DNA from: Aquiluna sp.
Lineage (GTDB): Bacteria; Actinomycetota; Actinomycetes; Actinomycetales; Microbacteriaceae
DNA: 58,343 nucleotides
Assembly (NCBI GenBank): GCA_018402615.1
Contig: JAGYIH010000003.1
Coordinates: 1-58,343 of the forward strand
Direction: 5' to 3'
How positions within the stretch are numbered: position 1 is the first letter of the stretch; every line of letters starts with the position of its first letter. The notes below the pieces were generated by a model, which saw nothing but the letters and a program-made list of their open reading frames with translations, was not told the DNA's origin and did not search any database. Below are positions 49,255 through 57,784 of the stretch, one piece after another. Position numbers and translations under genes: made by a program.

Positions 49255-49788
49255 ATGGCTAGCTCAGATAGAGAACTCGAAGTAAAACTGAACTGGCTCC
49301 GAGCCTCCGTGCTTGGTGCCAATGACGGCATTGTTTCCGTCTCCGGTGTAGTTATGGGCGTGGCGGCCGCGGGCGCTAAGCCTGAAACGATTCTGGTAGC
49401 TGGAATAGCTGCGATCGTTGCCGGTGCGATTTCCATGGGCGGCGGAGAATATGTAAGCGTCAGCGCCCAGCGTGACAGTGAAATTTCTTACGGCCGAACC
49501 AAAGGACAGGTCAATGCTCGCCCCTGGGCAGCTGCGTGGAGTTCATTCGCGGCTTTCACCGGCGGTGCCCTCCTACCACTTATCGCCATAACCGGTCCCT
49601 TGGAAGCATTGCGGATTCCACTAACGGTGGTAGCGGTGGTAGCTGCACTGGCCCTGACCGGATGGTGGGCTGCTTGGGTTGGTAAAGCTTCGATTTCGCG
49701 CTCCATCTTAAGAAATGTTGCAATCAGCATTCTCACAATGGGGATTTCGTATCTGATTGGCTCAATTTTGGGAGTCGCAATTCTGTAA
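49255..49788 (+). CDS. VIT1/CCC1-family transporter lacking the cytoplasmic metal-binding insert
   Basis: The 177-residue membrane protein starts with the family signature LRASVLGANDGIVSVSGVVMGV, then AGAISMGGGEYVSVSAQRD, and three later helices (GGALLPLIAI onwards). Family members export Fe(II) or Mn(II). In typical bacterial members a Glu-rich helical metal-binding domain of about 60 residues sits between QRD and NPW; here only about 18 residues (72-90) join them in frame. Plant nodulin-like members also lack this domain. I prefer the ATG at 49255 over a TTG at 49216. Confidence 0.85.
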   Translation: MASSDRELEVKLNWLRASVLGANDGIVSVSGVVMGVAAAGAKPETILVAGIAAIVAGAISMGGGEYVSVSAQRDSEISYGRTKGQVNARPWAAAWSSFAAFTGGALLPLIAITGPLEALRIPLTVVAVVAALALTGWWAAWVGKASISRSILRNVAISILTMGISYLIGSILGVAIL

Positions 49789-49806
49789 CAAGGTAGCCTT
49801 GTTATC

Positions 49807-51273
49807 GTGGCAGAAATAGAAAATTACGATCTAGCACTGGTTGGTGGTGGCATCATGTCGGCCACTCTTGGGGTTTTAGTGAAGCTGGTGGCGCCAAAAA
49901 CAAAAATAGTAATTTTTGAAAGACTGGAACAACCGGGGCTTGAGAGTTCTAACGCTTGGAACAACGCAGGAACCGGCCATGCTGCTCTGTGCGAACTGAA
50001 CTACATGCCAGATTCAAGCGATGGCTCACTGCCCGATCCCTCTAAGGCCATTGCGATAAACGAGCAGTTTCAAGTTTCCCGGCAGCTCTGGTCACACCTT
50101 GTAAACAAGGGTGTTCTCGGGCCTGCAGAGACGTTCATTCGATCGGTGCCACACATCACCTTTGTTGATTCTGAAAAGGACATTGACTACCTTCGTCGCC
50201 GCTTCGAGGCACTAAAGGACCAACCGCTTTTCAAGGGAATTGAATACACCGAGTTTTACCCAAAGCTCTCCAGCTGGATCCCACTCATGGCTTCGGGTCG
50301 ACAGGACAAAAAGTTCGCGGCAACCAGGATTGAACAGGGAACCGATGTGGACTACGGAACCATGACTGATCAAATGGTCAGTTGGTTGGTTTCGCAAGGT
50401 GTTGAGATAAGACTGGGAACCGAAGTTAAGTCATTGCACCAGTTCCCGGGTGGAAAGTGGCAGATCTGGCTCGGCGGCAACTCGAAAAACTTCTTGCACG
50501 CCGACAAGGTATTTGTTGGAGCTGGTGGCTGGGCTCTGAAGTTGCTTCAGTCCTCTGGGATCGAAGAAATAAAGGGCTATGGAACATTTCCGGTTTCTGG
50601 TCATTTTTATCGGACCGACAACCCCGAACTAGTCAAACAGCATCACGCCAAGGTCTACTCGCAAGCTCAAGTGGGGGCACCTCCTATGTCTGTGCCTCAC
50701 CTGGACACCAGGGTCGTTGATGGCAAGGAGTCTTTGCTGTTCGGTCCGTTCGCCGGCATCAATCCGAAGTTTTTGAAACGAGGAAGTGTTTTGGACCTTC
50801 CCCTATCAATTCGTCCGGCCAACGTCATTCCATACCTGAGCGTGGCCCTGAAGAACTTTGCTCTGGTGAAATACCTGTTGCGTGAGGTAACCAAGTCAAA
50901 AAAGCAAAAATTCGATTACCTGAAGACCTTTGTCCCACTTGCAGATCCAAAGGATTGGACCTACTACGAGGCAGGCCAGAGAGCTCAGGTCATAAAGCCG
51001 GTCAAGGGTGGTGGGGTGCTGCAGTTTGGCACCGAGGTGATCTCCTCAAAAGACGGTTCGATCTCAGGTCTTTTGGGAGCTTCTCCCGGGGCATCGGTGA
51101 GCGTTAGCGTGATGCTTGATGTAATGCAGCGAATGTATGGCTCGGAATACAAGAGTTTTGAACCAATGCTGGCGGAAATGATCCCGAGTTACGGAAAGAA
51201 CCTGAATGAAAGCCCTTCCTTAGCCAAGAGAACCCTGGCCGCGACGGCTCAGACTCTAAAGCTCAAGGCATAA
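49807..51273 (+). CDS. mqo: Malate:quinone oxidoreductase
   Basis: Mqo oxidises malate to oxaloacetate and passes electrons to quinones at the membrane, an FAD-dependent alternative to NAD malate dehydrogenase. The 488-residue protein has the N-terminal FAD loop LALVGGGIMSATLGVLV and IFERLEQPGLESSNAWNNAGTGHAALCELNY, the family signature. A second FAD-binding segment DKVFVGAGGWALKLLQ and the C-terminal LLGASPGASVSVSVML follow. The start is GTG, 18 bp after the VIT stop. A hairpin terminator follows the stop by 3 bp. Confidence 0.95.
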   Translation: MAEIENYDLALVGGGIMSATLGVLVKLVAPKTKIVIFERLEQPGLESSNAWNNAGTGHAALCELNYMPDSSDGSLPDPSKAIAINEQFQVSRQLWSHLVNKGVLGPAETFIRSVPHITFVDSEKDIDYLRRRFEALKDQPLFKGIEYTEFYPKLSSWIPLMASGRQDKKFAATRIEQGTDVDYGTMTDQMVSWLVSQGVEIRLGTEVKSLHQFPGGKWQIWLGGNSKNFLHADKVFVGAGGWALKLLQSSGIEEIKGYGTFPVSGHFYRTDNPELVKQHHAKVYSQAQVGAPPMSVPHLDTRVVDGKESLLFGPFAGINPKFLKRGSVLDLPLSIRPANVIPYLSVALKNFALVKYLLREVTKSKKQKFDYLKTFVPLADPKDWTYYEAGQRAQVIKPVKGGGVLQFGTEVISSKDGSISGLLGASPGASVSVSVMLDVMQRMYGSEYKSFEPMLAEMIPSYGKNLNESPSLAKRTLAATAQTLKLKA

Positions 51274-51276
51274 GAA

Positions 51277-51302
51277 ATGGACCCCGATTTCTCGGGGTCC
51301 AT
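51277..51302 (-). terminator. Intrinsic terminator between convergent mqo and nucleotidase genes
   Basis: An 11-bp perfect stem (51277-51287 with 51292-51302) has a 4-nt loop that reads GAAA on the minus strand, a stable GNRA tetraloop. On the minus strand the stem is followed by TTTCTT; on the plus strand the tract is weak. It lies 20 bp after the nucleotidase stop and 3 bp after the mqo stop, so it can serve both. Confidence 0.75.
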
Positions 51303-51322
51303 GTCGTTCTAATCGAATGTGC

Positions 51323-53276
51323 CTAATCAATCCAGGTAAAGCGACCCTCACCTGATTGCTTTGAGTATCTGACATCCGAGGCTGGGACGGTAGAAACACC
51401 ATCCGCATTCTTTGCGAAGCTCCTCAGATACTGGACCATGGCATCTTCGTAGGTGATGCCAATGTTGGTGTATCCAAGTGGCTTTAGCATCGAGTAGTTA
51501 TCGCCACCCTTTGCAGTGAAATCAGTCGTTACCAGTGAGACTGATGGGGCGCCCGTAACGACGGCTCCAGCAGTGACAATCTTGGTTCCGTCTGTTAGTT
51601 CGATGGATTGAACTCTCGCACCCTCAGCGGTGATGACCCCGTCAGTGCCAATCGCAATGGCATCTCCGGCCTTCTTGCATGTCACCTTGAGGCCAGAGAA
51701 CTGAAGGAATTGACCCCCACCGCTTGGCCCAGAAGCACAGCTACGTTCAAACACCTGCTTGAGTATTGTGGGCGTTACTCCCTCCACAACACTGACCTTG
51801 TTGCCAAAGGGCAACATGTCGTAGGTCTCGGCCCTTGAAATCTTGCCCGCCTCACCTGAGTTTGGAGTTTCATCCCCTCCGTTCTGACGAATGCCACCAC
51901 CGTTACCCGCTGCCACCACTCGATTAGTTGCGGACGCAGGAGCTAGTCCAAAGCCACTCGCCTGCTGGTTGTAGGCGAACATGAAAGAATCCGCAACCAT
52001 GTTTCCGGCATTGGTCTCTCCGGTACGAACTCCCAGTGTTGTCGCTGATCCACGAGCATTCAGCAGAACGACCTCTGAGTTTGCTATTACCGTGTTGGAT
52101 AGATCTTCGGTGCAGTCCTGTACTGGCTTGATTGCCTGAGCAACAATGCGGGAGTCAGGTGTAACTGCATCAGTAATACCCAGCGCGGTCGCTTCGGCTG
52201 ACTTTGGGATCACACGATAGGGACGGCTGGTCTCTTCGTTGTGGCTGACATAGTTGCCGCTAGCGTCAAAGTTAATGTCAATTCGCCCCACGTACTTGTA
52301 ATTTCCGACTGAGGTCACCAGTGGCACAACCTTGCCAGCCTTATCCATAACCAATGTTGGGTAATCTCCAACCGGTTCGGCTTCTCCGGGCAGCAGCTGA
52401 ATGTCTTTGGAGATCTTTGGATTTGTAAGCAAGTCGTCGCCACCGCCAGCTACGGCGACATCGACACCGCTAAGGAGGGAAATCAGTGCCTTGTCGTTGG
52501 CAAAACCCTGCAGGTGAGAGACCAGGACGATTTTGTTGACGCCCATTCTCTCGAGTTCACGAATTTGGAACTGTAGGAGCTCTGCAGTGTCCTCTAGATC
52601 AGAAGTGGTCAACCGCACCGTTCCGGGCGAAGAGATGGTTGGAAGAAGTGGAGTGGTCGCTGCGATTACTCCAAATCTCTCTTTTGTGATCGAGTCGGTG
52701 TGGATGTAAACGGCCAATGGTCTTATCGGTCTTGATCTTGCCTCGCACCAAAATTTGCCCCGCCAGGGTGTCACGCAGATCCACATTCTTGGAGACGTCC
52801 ATGTTGCCCACTGATGAACGGCGTGCAGGTCAGGTCTTTGACTTCGCAAACTGACCAATGTATCGGTCAAGGAACTTGGTTCCGAAGTCAAACTCATGGT
52901 TACCAAAGACATAAACGTCGTACGGCATTAGTGACTGAGCCACCGCATCGTGGATGGTGGTCGTGGAATCTGGGTCACCTGGCTCAGCGCACAGCATCGT
53001 CTTTGATGCCAAGAACGAGTCTCCGGCGTAAACATTTAAGACTGAGTTGCCGCTTGCTCTGGCATCCCTCATCTGAGCGCGGACTACCTGCACGAATGCT
53101 CCGGCATTTCCTACTGGAAGACCATCAATTTCTTGACCATATAGGGCGGATTCGCCGTCGTTATTGTGGAAGAGCGAAAGGGTTACGCCGGAGGGCGCTG
53201 CGACAGCTGGAGTAAGTGCTCCAAACGATAGGGCAGCCACCGCCAAGGTCGCCAATGCTGAAAAGCGATTTTTCAT
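51323..53276 (-). pseudogene. Secreted 5'-nucleotidase / UshA-like metallophosphatase, frameshifted
   Basis: The protein releases phosphate from nucleotides outside the cell. From ATG 53276, with AAAGGA upstream, it has a Sec signal peptide (MKNRFSALATLAVAALSFGA, likely cut after AVA). The metallophosphatase domain follows with LFHNNDGES, VYAGDSFLAS and VFGNHEFDFG. The frame breaks near 52850; GNMDVSKNVDLRDTLAGQ continues in another frame to about 52718, and PLAVYIHTDSITK restores the frame to the stop. Later motifs are VLVSHLQG and AVAGGGDD, then the nucleotidase C-terminal domain (GNGGGIRQNGGD). At least three indels fall in 150 bp. Confidence 0.85.
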
Positions 53277-53721
53277 TATGTTCCTTTCCAAAGATCTGAG
53301 TTAGGAGGCCTATAACAAGGCCCCGAAAAGAAATTACAGCCAAAAGTGGAATGCAAATTAACAAAATGAACATTCATACCAATCTCTAGATGAACGTTAG
53401 ATTTCTATCTTGTTTTTGTAGTTCTGATCAGTCGTTCCTCTTTGATGGCTCTGGCTGGTTAAATAGGGAGAGCCTCAACAAGTTGTGTTGATTCGCTTTT
53501 AGGGACATCCCCCAGCGCTACTCAATAGACCCTCAGCAAGTTTTATACAACAAAGGACTCAAAATCAGTCTTCATCAAACTGTTTGGATAAGTGGAACAA
53601 GCCCCAGGACTGTGTCTGTAACCACCCCTTAGCTTCAAGCAAGTTAGGGCACAATTGCGTCGCTAATCCGCGCCAACAACATAAGAACCGGGTTCCTCCA
53701 GGTGTATTTGGAGAAAGATGG
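53277..53721. other. Intergenic region without a gene
   Basis: This 445-bp stretch is the longest gene-free part of the window. It should hold the nucleotidase promoter on the minus strand. Two GTTCAT repeats (minus strand, 53371-53366 and 53395-53390) lie 24 bp apart, and the nearer one forms part of a short near-palindrome with ATTCAT. Near the tRNA end a short CTCCA...TGGAG hairpin (about 53696-53713) may mark the end of the tRNA transcript, though no T-run follows. I see no other ORF or RNA gene. Confidence 0.6.
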
Positions 53722-53793
53722 TGGGCGATACTGGGTTCGAACCAGTGACCTCTTCCGTGTCAGGGAAGCGCGCTACCACTGCGCCAATCGCCC
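53722..53793 (-). tRNA. tRNA-Val (GAC)
   Basis: The 72-nt minus-strand sequence folds into a cloverleaf. It has a perfect 7-bp acceptor stem GGGCGAT/ATCGCCC, a D arm GCGC...GCGC, a 5-bp anticodon stem CTTCC/GGAAG with loop CTGACAC, and a T arm ACTGG/CCAGT with TTCGAAC. The anticodon is GAC, discriminator A73, and no CCA is encoded. It is the third of a Gly-Cys-Val tRNA run. Confidence 0.96.
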
Positions 53794-53815
53794 AAGTTAC
53801 TGCTGTGTTGCTGTG

Positions 53816-53886
53816 AGGTGAAGACGGGATTCGAACCCGTGTACACGGCTTTGCAGGCCGCTGCCTCGCCTCTCGGCCACTCCACC
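53816..53886 (-). tRNA. tRNA-Cys (GCA)
   Basis: The 71-nt minus-strand cloverleaf has acceptor GGTGGAG/CTTCACC with one G-U pair, anticodon stem GCGGC/GCCGT and loop CTGCAAA giving anticodon GCA. The T loop is TTCGAAT. The discriminator is U73, as expected for tRNA-Cys. No CCA is encoded. Confidence 0.96.
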
Positions 53887-53906
53887 GTTCAGGTTTGAAC
53901 CCTGAG

Positions 53907-53979
53907 AGCGGATGACGAGACTCGAACTCGCGACCCCAACCTTGGCAAGGTTGTGCGCTACCAACTGCGCTACATCCGC
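53907..53979 (-). tRNA. tRNA-Gly (GCC)
   Basis: The 73-nt minus-strand cloverleaf has acceptor GCGGATG/CATCCGC, anticodon stem CAACC/GGTTG with loop TTGCCAA giving anticodon GCC, T loop TTCGAGT and discriminator U73. It is first in the Gly-Cys-Val run, 63 bp after the amt terminator hairpin when read along the plus coordinates reversed. Confidence 0.96.
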
Positions 53980-54036
53980 ACGCTCTCTTTCGAGAACTCT
54001 GAAATTATGGCACAAAATATTCAATCCTGTGGGCAA

Positions 54037-54067
54037 GAAAAATGGCGGGAGGTTTCCCTCCCGCCAT
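54037..54067 (-). terminator. Intrinsic terminator of amt
   Basis: An 11-bp perfect stem (arms ending at 54067 and beginning near 54042) with a GAAA tetraloop on the minus strand is followed by a TTTTT run at 54041-54037. It lies 17 bp after the amt stop codon. The stem is G+C rich, and the structure closely resembles the terminator at 51277-51302. Confidence 0.85.
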
Positions 54068-54083
54068 AATCCATTTTTGCTCG

Positions 54084-55307
54084 CTACGACTTGGAGTCTG
54101 GGTCTTGACCGAAGCTGTAAGCGGCCTCGCCGTGAACCACAAGGTCCACTCCAGCGATCTCATCTTCGCTTCTAACTCTGAACCCAATGGTCTTTTCGAT
54201 AGCAAAGCCAATTATCAAAGCGACCACGAAGCTGAAGATCAGCACACCGAATGCAGCTATTGCTTGAACGACTAACTGACCGATGTCGCCACCGGTGAAC
54301 AGGCCGGTGTCGGTTGCGAAGAATCCCAGATACAGGGTTCCGATCATTCCGGCAACAAGGTGGATACCAACTACGTCTAGTGAGTCGTCGTAGCCCAGCT
54401 TGAACTTCAGGTCTACTGCGAGAGCTGCAACAACTCCGGCTATAACACCCAGTACAAGTGCCCAGAATGGGGTGACATTTGCACATGCCGGCGTGATTGC
54501 AACGAGTCCAGCAACCGCACCGGAAGCTGCGCCAATGGATGTCGCCTTGCCGTCCTTCATCTTTTCGATGAAGAGCCATCCAAGGATGGAGGCAGCCGTG
54601 GCGCCGAGTGTGTTGACGGTAATTAGTCCGACGTTTTCCATGCCGTTAAGGAACTCTGCTCCAACATTGAAGCCGAACCAACCAAACCATAGAAGAGCGG
54701 CGCCCAACAAAACCAACGGTACGTTGTGCGGTTGCATAATGCCCTTCGCGAAGCCGAAGCGCTTGCCCAAAACTATCGAAAGGGCTAACGCAGCCGCTCC
54801 GGCATTAATGTGCACGGCTGTACCGCCTGCATAGTCAATAACTCCTGGCATGTCCAGCCAGTTGCCCAGCTCCATAATCCAGCCGCCGCCCCAGACCCAC
54901 GCAGCCACCGGGAAGTAGACCAGGGTGGCCCAAATACCGGCGAAAACCAGCCAAGATCCAAACTTGGCTCGGTCTGCAATGGCACCAGAGATAAGGGCCA
55001 CGGTGATGATGGCAAAGGTGGCGCCAAATGCGGCACCGATAAGGCCATCGTTGTCTAGGCCCTCAAGCCCGAAGTTTGTAAGCGGGTTACCCGAGTAGTC
55101 GGTTGGGTTCTCAACGGCACTCATGCTGAAGCCGTAAAGGACCCATAGAACCCCAATAAGTGCGAGTGAGCCAAAGCTCATCATCATCATGCTCACTACG
55201 GACTTGGCTTTAACGAGCCCCCCGTAGAAAAAAGCCAGACCGGGGGTCATAAGCAAAACCAGCGCGGTTGCCATTACTGCCCAGGCAAGTTCTCCAGTGT
55301 CCAACAT
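54084..55307 (-). CDS. amt: Ammonium transporter
   Basis: Amt carries ammonium across the membrane. The 407-residue protein has eleven predicted helices beginning MATALVLLMTPGLAFFYGGLV, the family signature DYAGGTAVHINAGAAALAL with the first pore His, and GIHLVAGMIGTLYLG with the second. The C-terminal tail FRVRSEDEIAGVDLVVHGE is the GlnK-contact region. No glnK follows; a terminator does. An upstream GlnR-like box suggests nitrogen control. The ATG has GAGAGG nine bases upstream. Confidence 0.96.
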   Translation of the reverse strand: MLDTGELAWAVMATALVLLMTPGLAFFYGGLVKAKSVVSMMMMSFGSLALIGVLWVLYGFSMSAVENPTDYSGNPLTNFGLEGLDNDGLIGAAFGATFAIITVALISGAIADRAKFGSWLVFAGIWATLVYFPVAAWVWGGGWIMELGNWLDMPGVIDYAGGTAVHINAGAAALALSIVLGKRFGFAKGIMQPHNVPLVLLGAALLWFGWFGFNVGAEFLNGMENVGLITVNTLGATAASILGWLFIEKMKDGKATSIGAASGAVAGLVAITPACANVTPFWALVLGVIAGVVAALAVDLKFKLGYDDSLDVVGIHLVAGMIGTLYLGFFATDTGLFTGGDIGQLVVQAIAAFGVLIFSFVVALIIGFAIEKTIGFRVRSEDEIAGVDLVVHGEAAYSFGQDPDSKS

Positions 55308-55374
55308 TTAGTCACCTCTCGTAAGAATCAAAGTCGCGGCAAATCTGCCACTGCAGGAAGTTTGGAGTTGCTCT

Positions 55375-55412
55375 GTTTCAGTAACAGTCGCGTCAAGTTA
55401 CGAGTGTGTTAC
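55375..55412 (-). promoter_or_regulatory. GlnR-type operator upstream of amt
   Basis: On the minus strand four 5-mers lie exactly 11 bp apart: GTAAC (55412-55408), GTAAC (55401-55397), CGACT (55390-55386) and GAAAC (55379-55375). The actinobacterial GlnR consensus is GTNAC-n6-GNAAC-n6-GTNAC-n6-GNAAC; sites 1, 2 and 4 match fully and site 3 is degenerate. The box ends 67 bp before the amt ATG. GlnR activates amtB genes in Streptomyces and mycobacteria, so nitrogen-limitation control of amt is the natural reading. Confidence 0.65.
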
Positions 55413-55427
55413 AAGATATTTGGTTTG

Positions 55428-55499
55428 TGGGCGTAACTGGGATCGAACCAGTGACCTCTTCCGTGTGAAGGAAGCGCGCTACCACTACGCCATACGCCC
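55428..55499 (-). tRNA. tRNA-Val (CAC)
   Basis: The 72-nt minus-strand cloverleaf has acceptor GGGCGTA/TACGCCC, anticodon stem CTTCC/GGAAG with loop TTCACAC giving anticodon CAC, T loop TTCGATC and discriminator A73. It is closely similar to the tRNA-Val(GAC) at 53722 in the anticodon stem and variable region, so the pair probably arose by duplication. No CCA is encoded. Confidence 0.95.
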
Positions 55500-55589
55500 G
55501 TTCCAGCCAAGATTACCAAGCAAGATTGCAAGTAGTCACAGGTTGCATCTAACGAGTTCCGTAAACTAGGACGAAATCAAGGAGTCGAA

Positions 55590-56741
55590 ATGAAGAGCGA
55601 ACGTTCTGCAGCTTTCCTTTTACTGGGTGCCGCAATGTTGGGCCTAATTGTCGCGAACTCGCCTTTCGGCCCTGCGTTTCTGGATTTTAAGTTCACTTAT
55701 GTAGGTTTCGAGGCCATCGGCCTGAACCTGACTGTGAGCTACTGGGTTAGCGATCTAATCTTGGCGACATTCTTTTTGGTAGCCGGGTTGGAACTGAAGT
55801 ATGAACTGAGTCAAGGAGTGCTCTCAAAGCCCTCAACGGCACTTTTGCCCGTTATTGCCGGCATCGGCGGAGTCCTGGTCCCGGCTTTGATTTACGTCGC
55901 CATGAACTTCGAAAACAGTGATTACTTGCGTGGCTGGCCTATTCCAACGGCTACGGACATTGCGTTTGCGCTAGGAATCCTTGCGATCTTTGGCCGTGGT
56001 CTGCCAAAGTCCGCACGAATCTTTCTTTTAGCACTTGCGATATTTGATGATCTGGTCGCGATTTTAATAATTGCCGTGTTTTTCACCGACGACGTTCAGG
56101 CGCTTTGGCTTGGTGTTGCGGCCGTGATAGCAATCGCGCACATTCTTATTGAGAAGTACGCCAAGATTCCAATGAATCCAGTTCGCGTGATGACGTTCAT
56201 GCTGTTGTGGTACGCAATCTTCCAGTCAGGAGTGCATGCGACAGTGGCCGGCGTGTTGCTGGGGTTGATAATTCCAGCGAAGAAGGCGCACTCTCTCGTG
56301 GATAAGATTCAGCCCTACACCAACACCTTTTCGTTGCCGCTTTACGCATTCTTTGCAGTTGCTATCTTGCTTCCTGCATTCGATGGTTCCTTCTCGAGTG
56401 TCTTTGTTGGAATCGTGGTCGCTTTGCCCTTGGGAAAGATTGTTGGAATCACCCTGTTCGCAGTGCTTGCAAACGCTCTTACCCCTAAGGAGTCCAGACT
56501 TGAGCTAAAACTCCTCGACTTCACGGCACTCGCAGCGCTGGCGGGGGTTGGCTTCACAGTGTCGCTACTAATGGCGAACTTGGCCTTCAAGGGCAACGAG
56601 CAGATTCTCGCAGAGGCAACCATGGGTGTCATTATTGGTTCACTGATTTCAATGGCAATAGGTGCTGCATTGGCGCAGTACCGTGGTCGCTATCACATGA
56701 AATTGAATCGCGAGCAAAAAGCAGCTGCTTCCAAAAACTAG
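55590..56741 (+). CDS. nhaA: Na+/H+ antiporter NhaA
   Basis: NhaA exchanges sodium for protons. The 383-residue protein has about twelve helices. The transport-site residues are visible: TATDIAFALGIL with the Asp equivalent to E. coli Asp133, and ALAIFDDLVAIL with the Asp163-Asp164 pair. The ATG has AAGGAG seven bases upstream, with a possible TAAACT -10 at about 55562. The TAG stop shares a CTAG palindrome with the zapE stop on the other strand. Confidence 0.95.
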   Translation: MKSERSAAFLLLGAAMLGLIVANSPFGPAFLDFKFTYVGFEAIGLNLTVSYWVSDLILATFFLVAGLELKYELSQGVLSKPSTALLPVIAGIGGVLVPALIYVAMNFENSDYLRGWPIPTATDIAFALGILAIFGRGLPKSARIFLLALAIFDDLVAILIIAVFFTDDVQALWLGVAAVIAIAHILIEKYAKIPMNPVRVMTFMLLWYAIFQSGVHATVAGVLLGLIIPAKKAHSLVDKIQPYTNTFSLPLYAFFAVAILLPAFDGSFSSVFVGIVVALPLGKIVGITLFAVLANALTPKESRLELKLLDFTALAALAGVGFTVSLLMANLAFKGNEQILAEATMGVIIGSLISMAIGAALAQYRGRYHMKLNREQKAAASKN

Positions 56742-57736
56742 TCAAGCTCGCAGAGTGCACCGATCCTAGAAACGGCTCTGAGGTATTTTTTGCGATATCC
56801 ACCCTGCAGCATTGTGCTCGAGAAAACTTTCGTGGCTGGAACCTCGCCAGAGGTCCGCAGTGGGATCTGCTGCTCGTAGAGGCGGTCAATGAAAGCAACA
56901 AAACGAAGGGCTGGGACCTGATCATCAAGCTCCCTTAGACCAGACACCGCAAGCGCACCGGCGTGCTTAGCGAGAGCCCGGTATTTTGTTGGGTGCAAAG
57001 TTGAAAGATGCTTTAGAAGGTCCAGGAAGTCGTCACGATAGGGATTGCCCCGCTCAAGAATCCAGGCATCAAGTTCTTGCTCGTTCAGGTTATTTGATTC
57101 GGCGTCAGAGTCTCGGTGACGATAATCTTCACCATCAACCGAGATCATTAGGAATCTTTCACCAAGACCCTGGATTTCTCTTTTGAAATCGTCAGCGGCG
57201 AACCTACCTTGACCCAGCGCATTTGGTGGAGTATTTGAAGTCGCTGCAAATCTCACGCCCGCCTTTTCTAATTCCTTAAGCAGTCGGGACATGATCATGG
57301 TGTCCCCCGGGTCATCAAGTTCAAACTCATCGATGCAGAGCAGTTGATACTTTGAAAACAGTGCCACTGCTCTTTGGAAACCGAGATAGCCAACAAGTGA
57401 GGTGTATTCCAGGAAGCTACCAAATGCCTTTTTGCCCTTGAAGTCATGCCAAATGCTTGCCAATAGGTGGGTCTTTCCAACACCAAATCCCCCGTCGAGA
57501 TAGATGCCGGGTGCAGTAGCGGTCTTGGAAAAGAGCTTGCGCTCCCCCGTTACGAATTGTTTCGCGGCCTTCAGCGCGGCTGCTTGGCTTTCAAACAGCG
57601 GATCCGGGCGGTAGTTGTCAAACCTTGCCAGCGCAAACTCAGGCGGTGGGGTGAGCTGTCGCATAAGCTCTTCTGTGGATAGTTCAGGAGCAATCCCGAT
57701 AAGGGAATTGAGTCCCCGTTGACCTTGTTCTTGCAA
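56738..57736 (-). CDS. zapE: Cell division protein ZapE (AFG1-like ATPase)
   Basis: The 332-residue P-loop ATPase has Walker A YLDGGFGVGKTHLLASIWH near residue 95 and Walker B LLCIDEFELDDPGDTMI. The sensor region RFAATSNTPPNALGQGRFAADDF and RFVAFIDRLYEQQIPL near the C-terminus are also present. The order of motifs matches AFG1/ZapE proteins, which affect Z-ring stability in E. coli; the role in Actinobacteria is less clear. It is divergent from the rhodanese gene, with 48 bp between. Confidence 0.92.
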   Translation of the reverse strand: MQEQGQRGLNSLIGIAPELSTEELMRQLTPPPEFALARFDNYRPDPLFESQAAALKAAKQFVTGERKLFSKTATAPGIYLDGGFGVGKTHLLASIWHDFKGKKAFGSFLEYTSLVGYLGFQRAVALFSKYQLLCIDEFELDDPGDTMIMSRLLKELEKAGVRFAATSNTPPNALGQGRFAADDFKREIQGLGERFLMISVDGEDYRHRDSDAESNNLNEQELDAWILERGNPYRDDFLDLLKHLSTLHPTKYRALAKHAGALAVSGLRELDDQVPALRFVAFIDRLYEQQIPLRTSGEVPATKVFSSTMLQGGYRKKYLRAVSRIGALCELD

Positions 57737-57784
57737 CTTGAACCCTTCGACGAAACATAAGTGTAGAAAAGAAATGGGAGCTCA

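Noticed and set aside
53277..53721. CRISPR, small RNA or mobile-element remnant in the longest gap
   Set aside because: No regular repeats, no transposase remnant, and only short weak hairpins are visible.
53722..55499. tRNA genes as integration sites for a mobile element
   Set aside because: No integrase gene, no direct repeats of tRNA 3' ends and no foreign-looking genes lie between the tRNAs; the region holds only amt.
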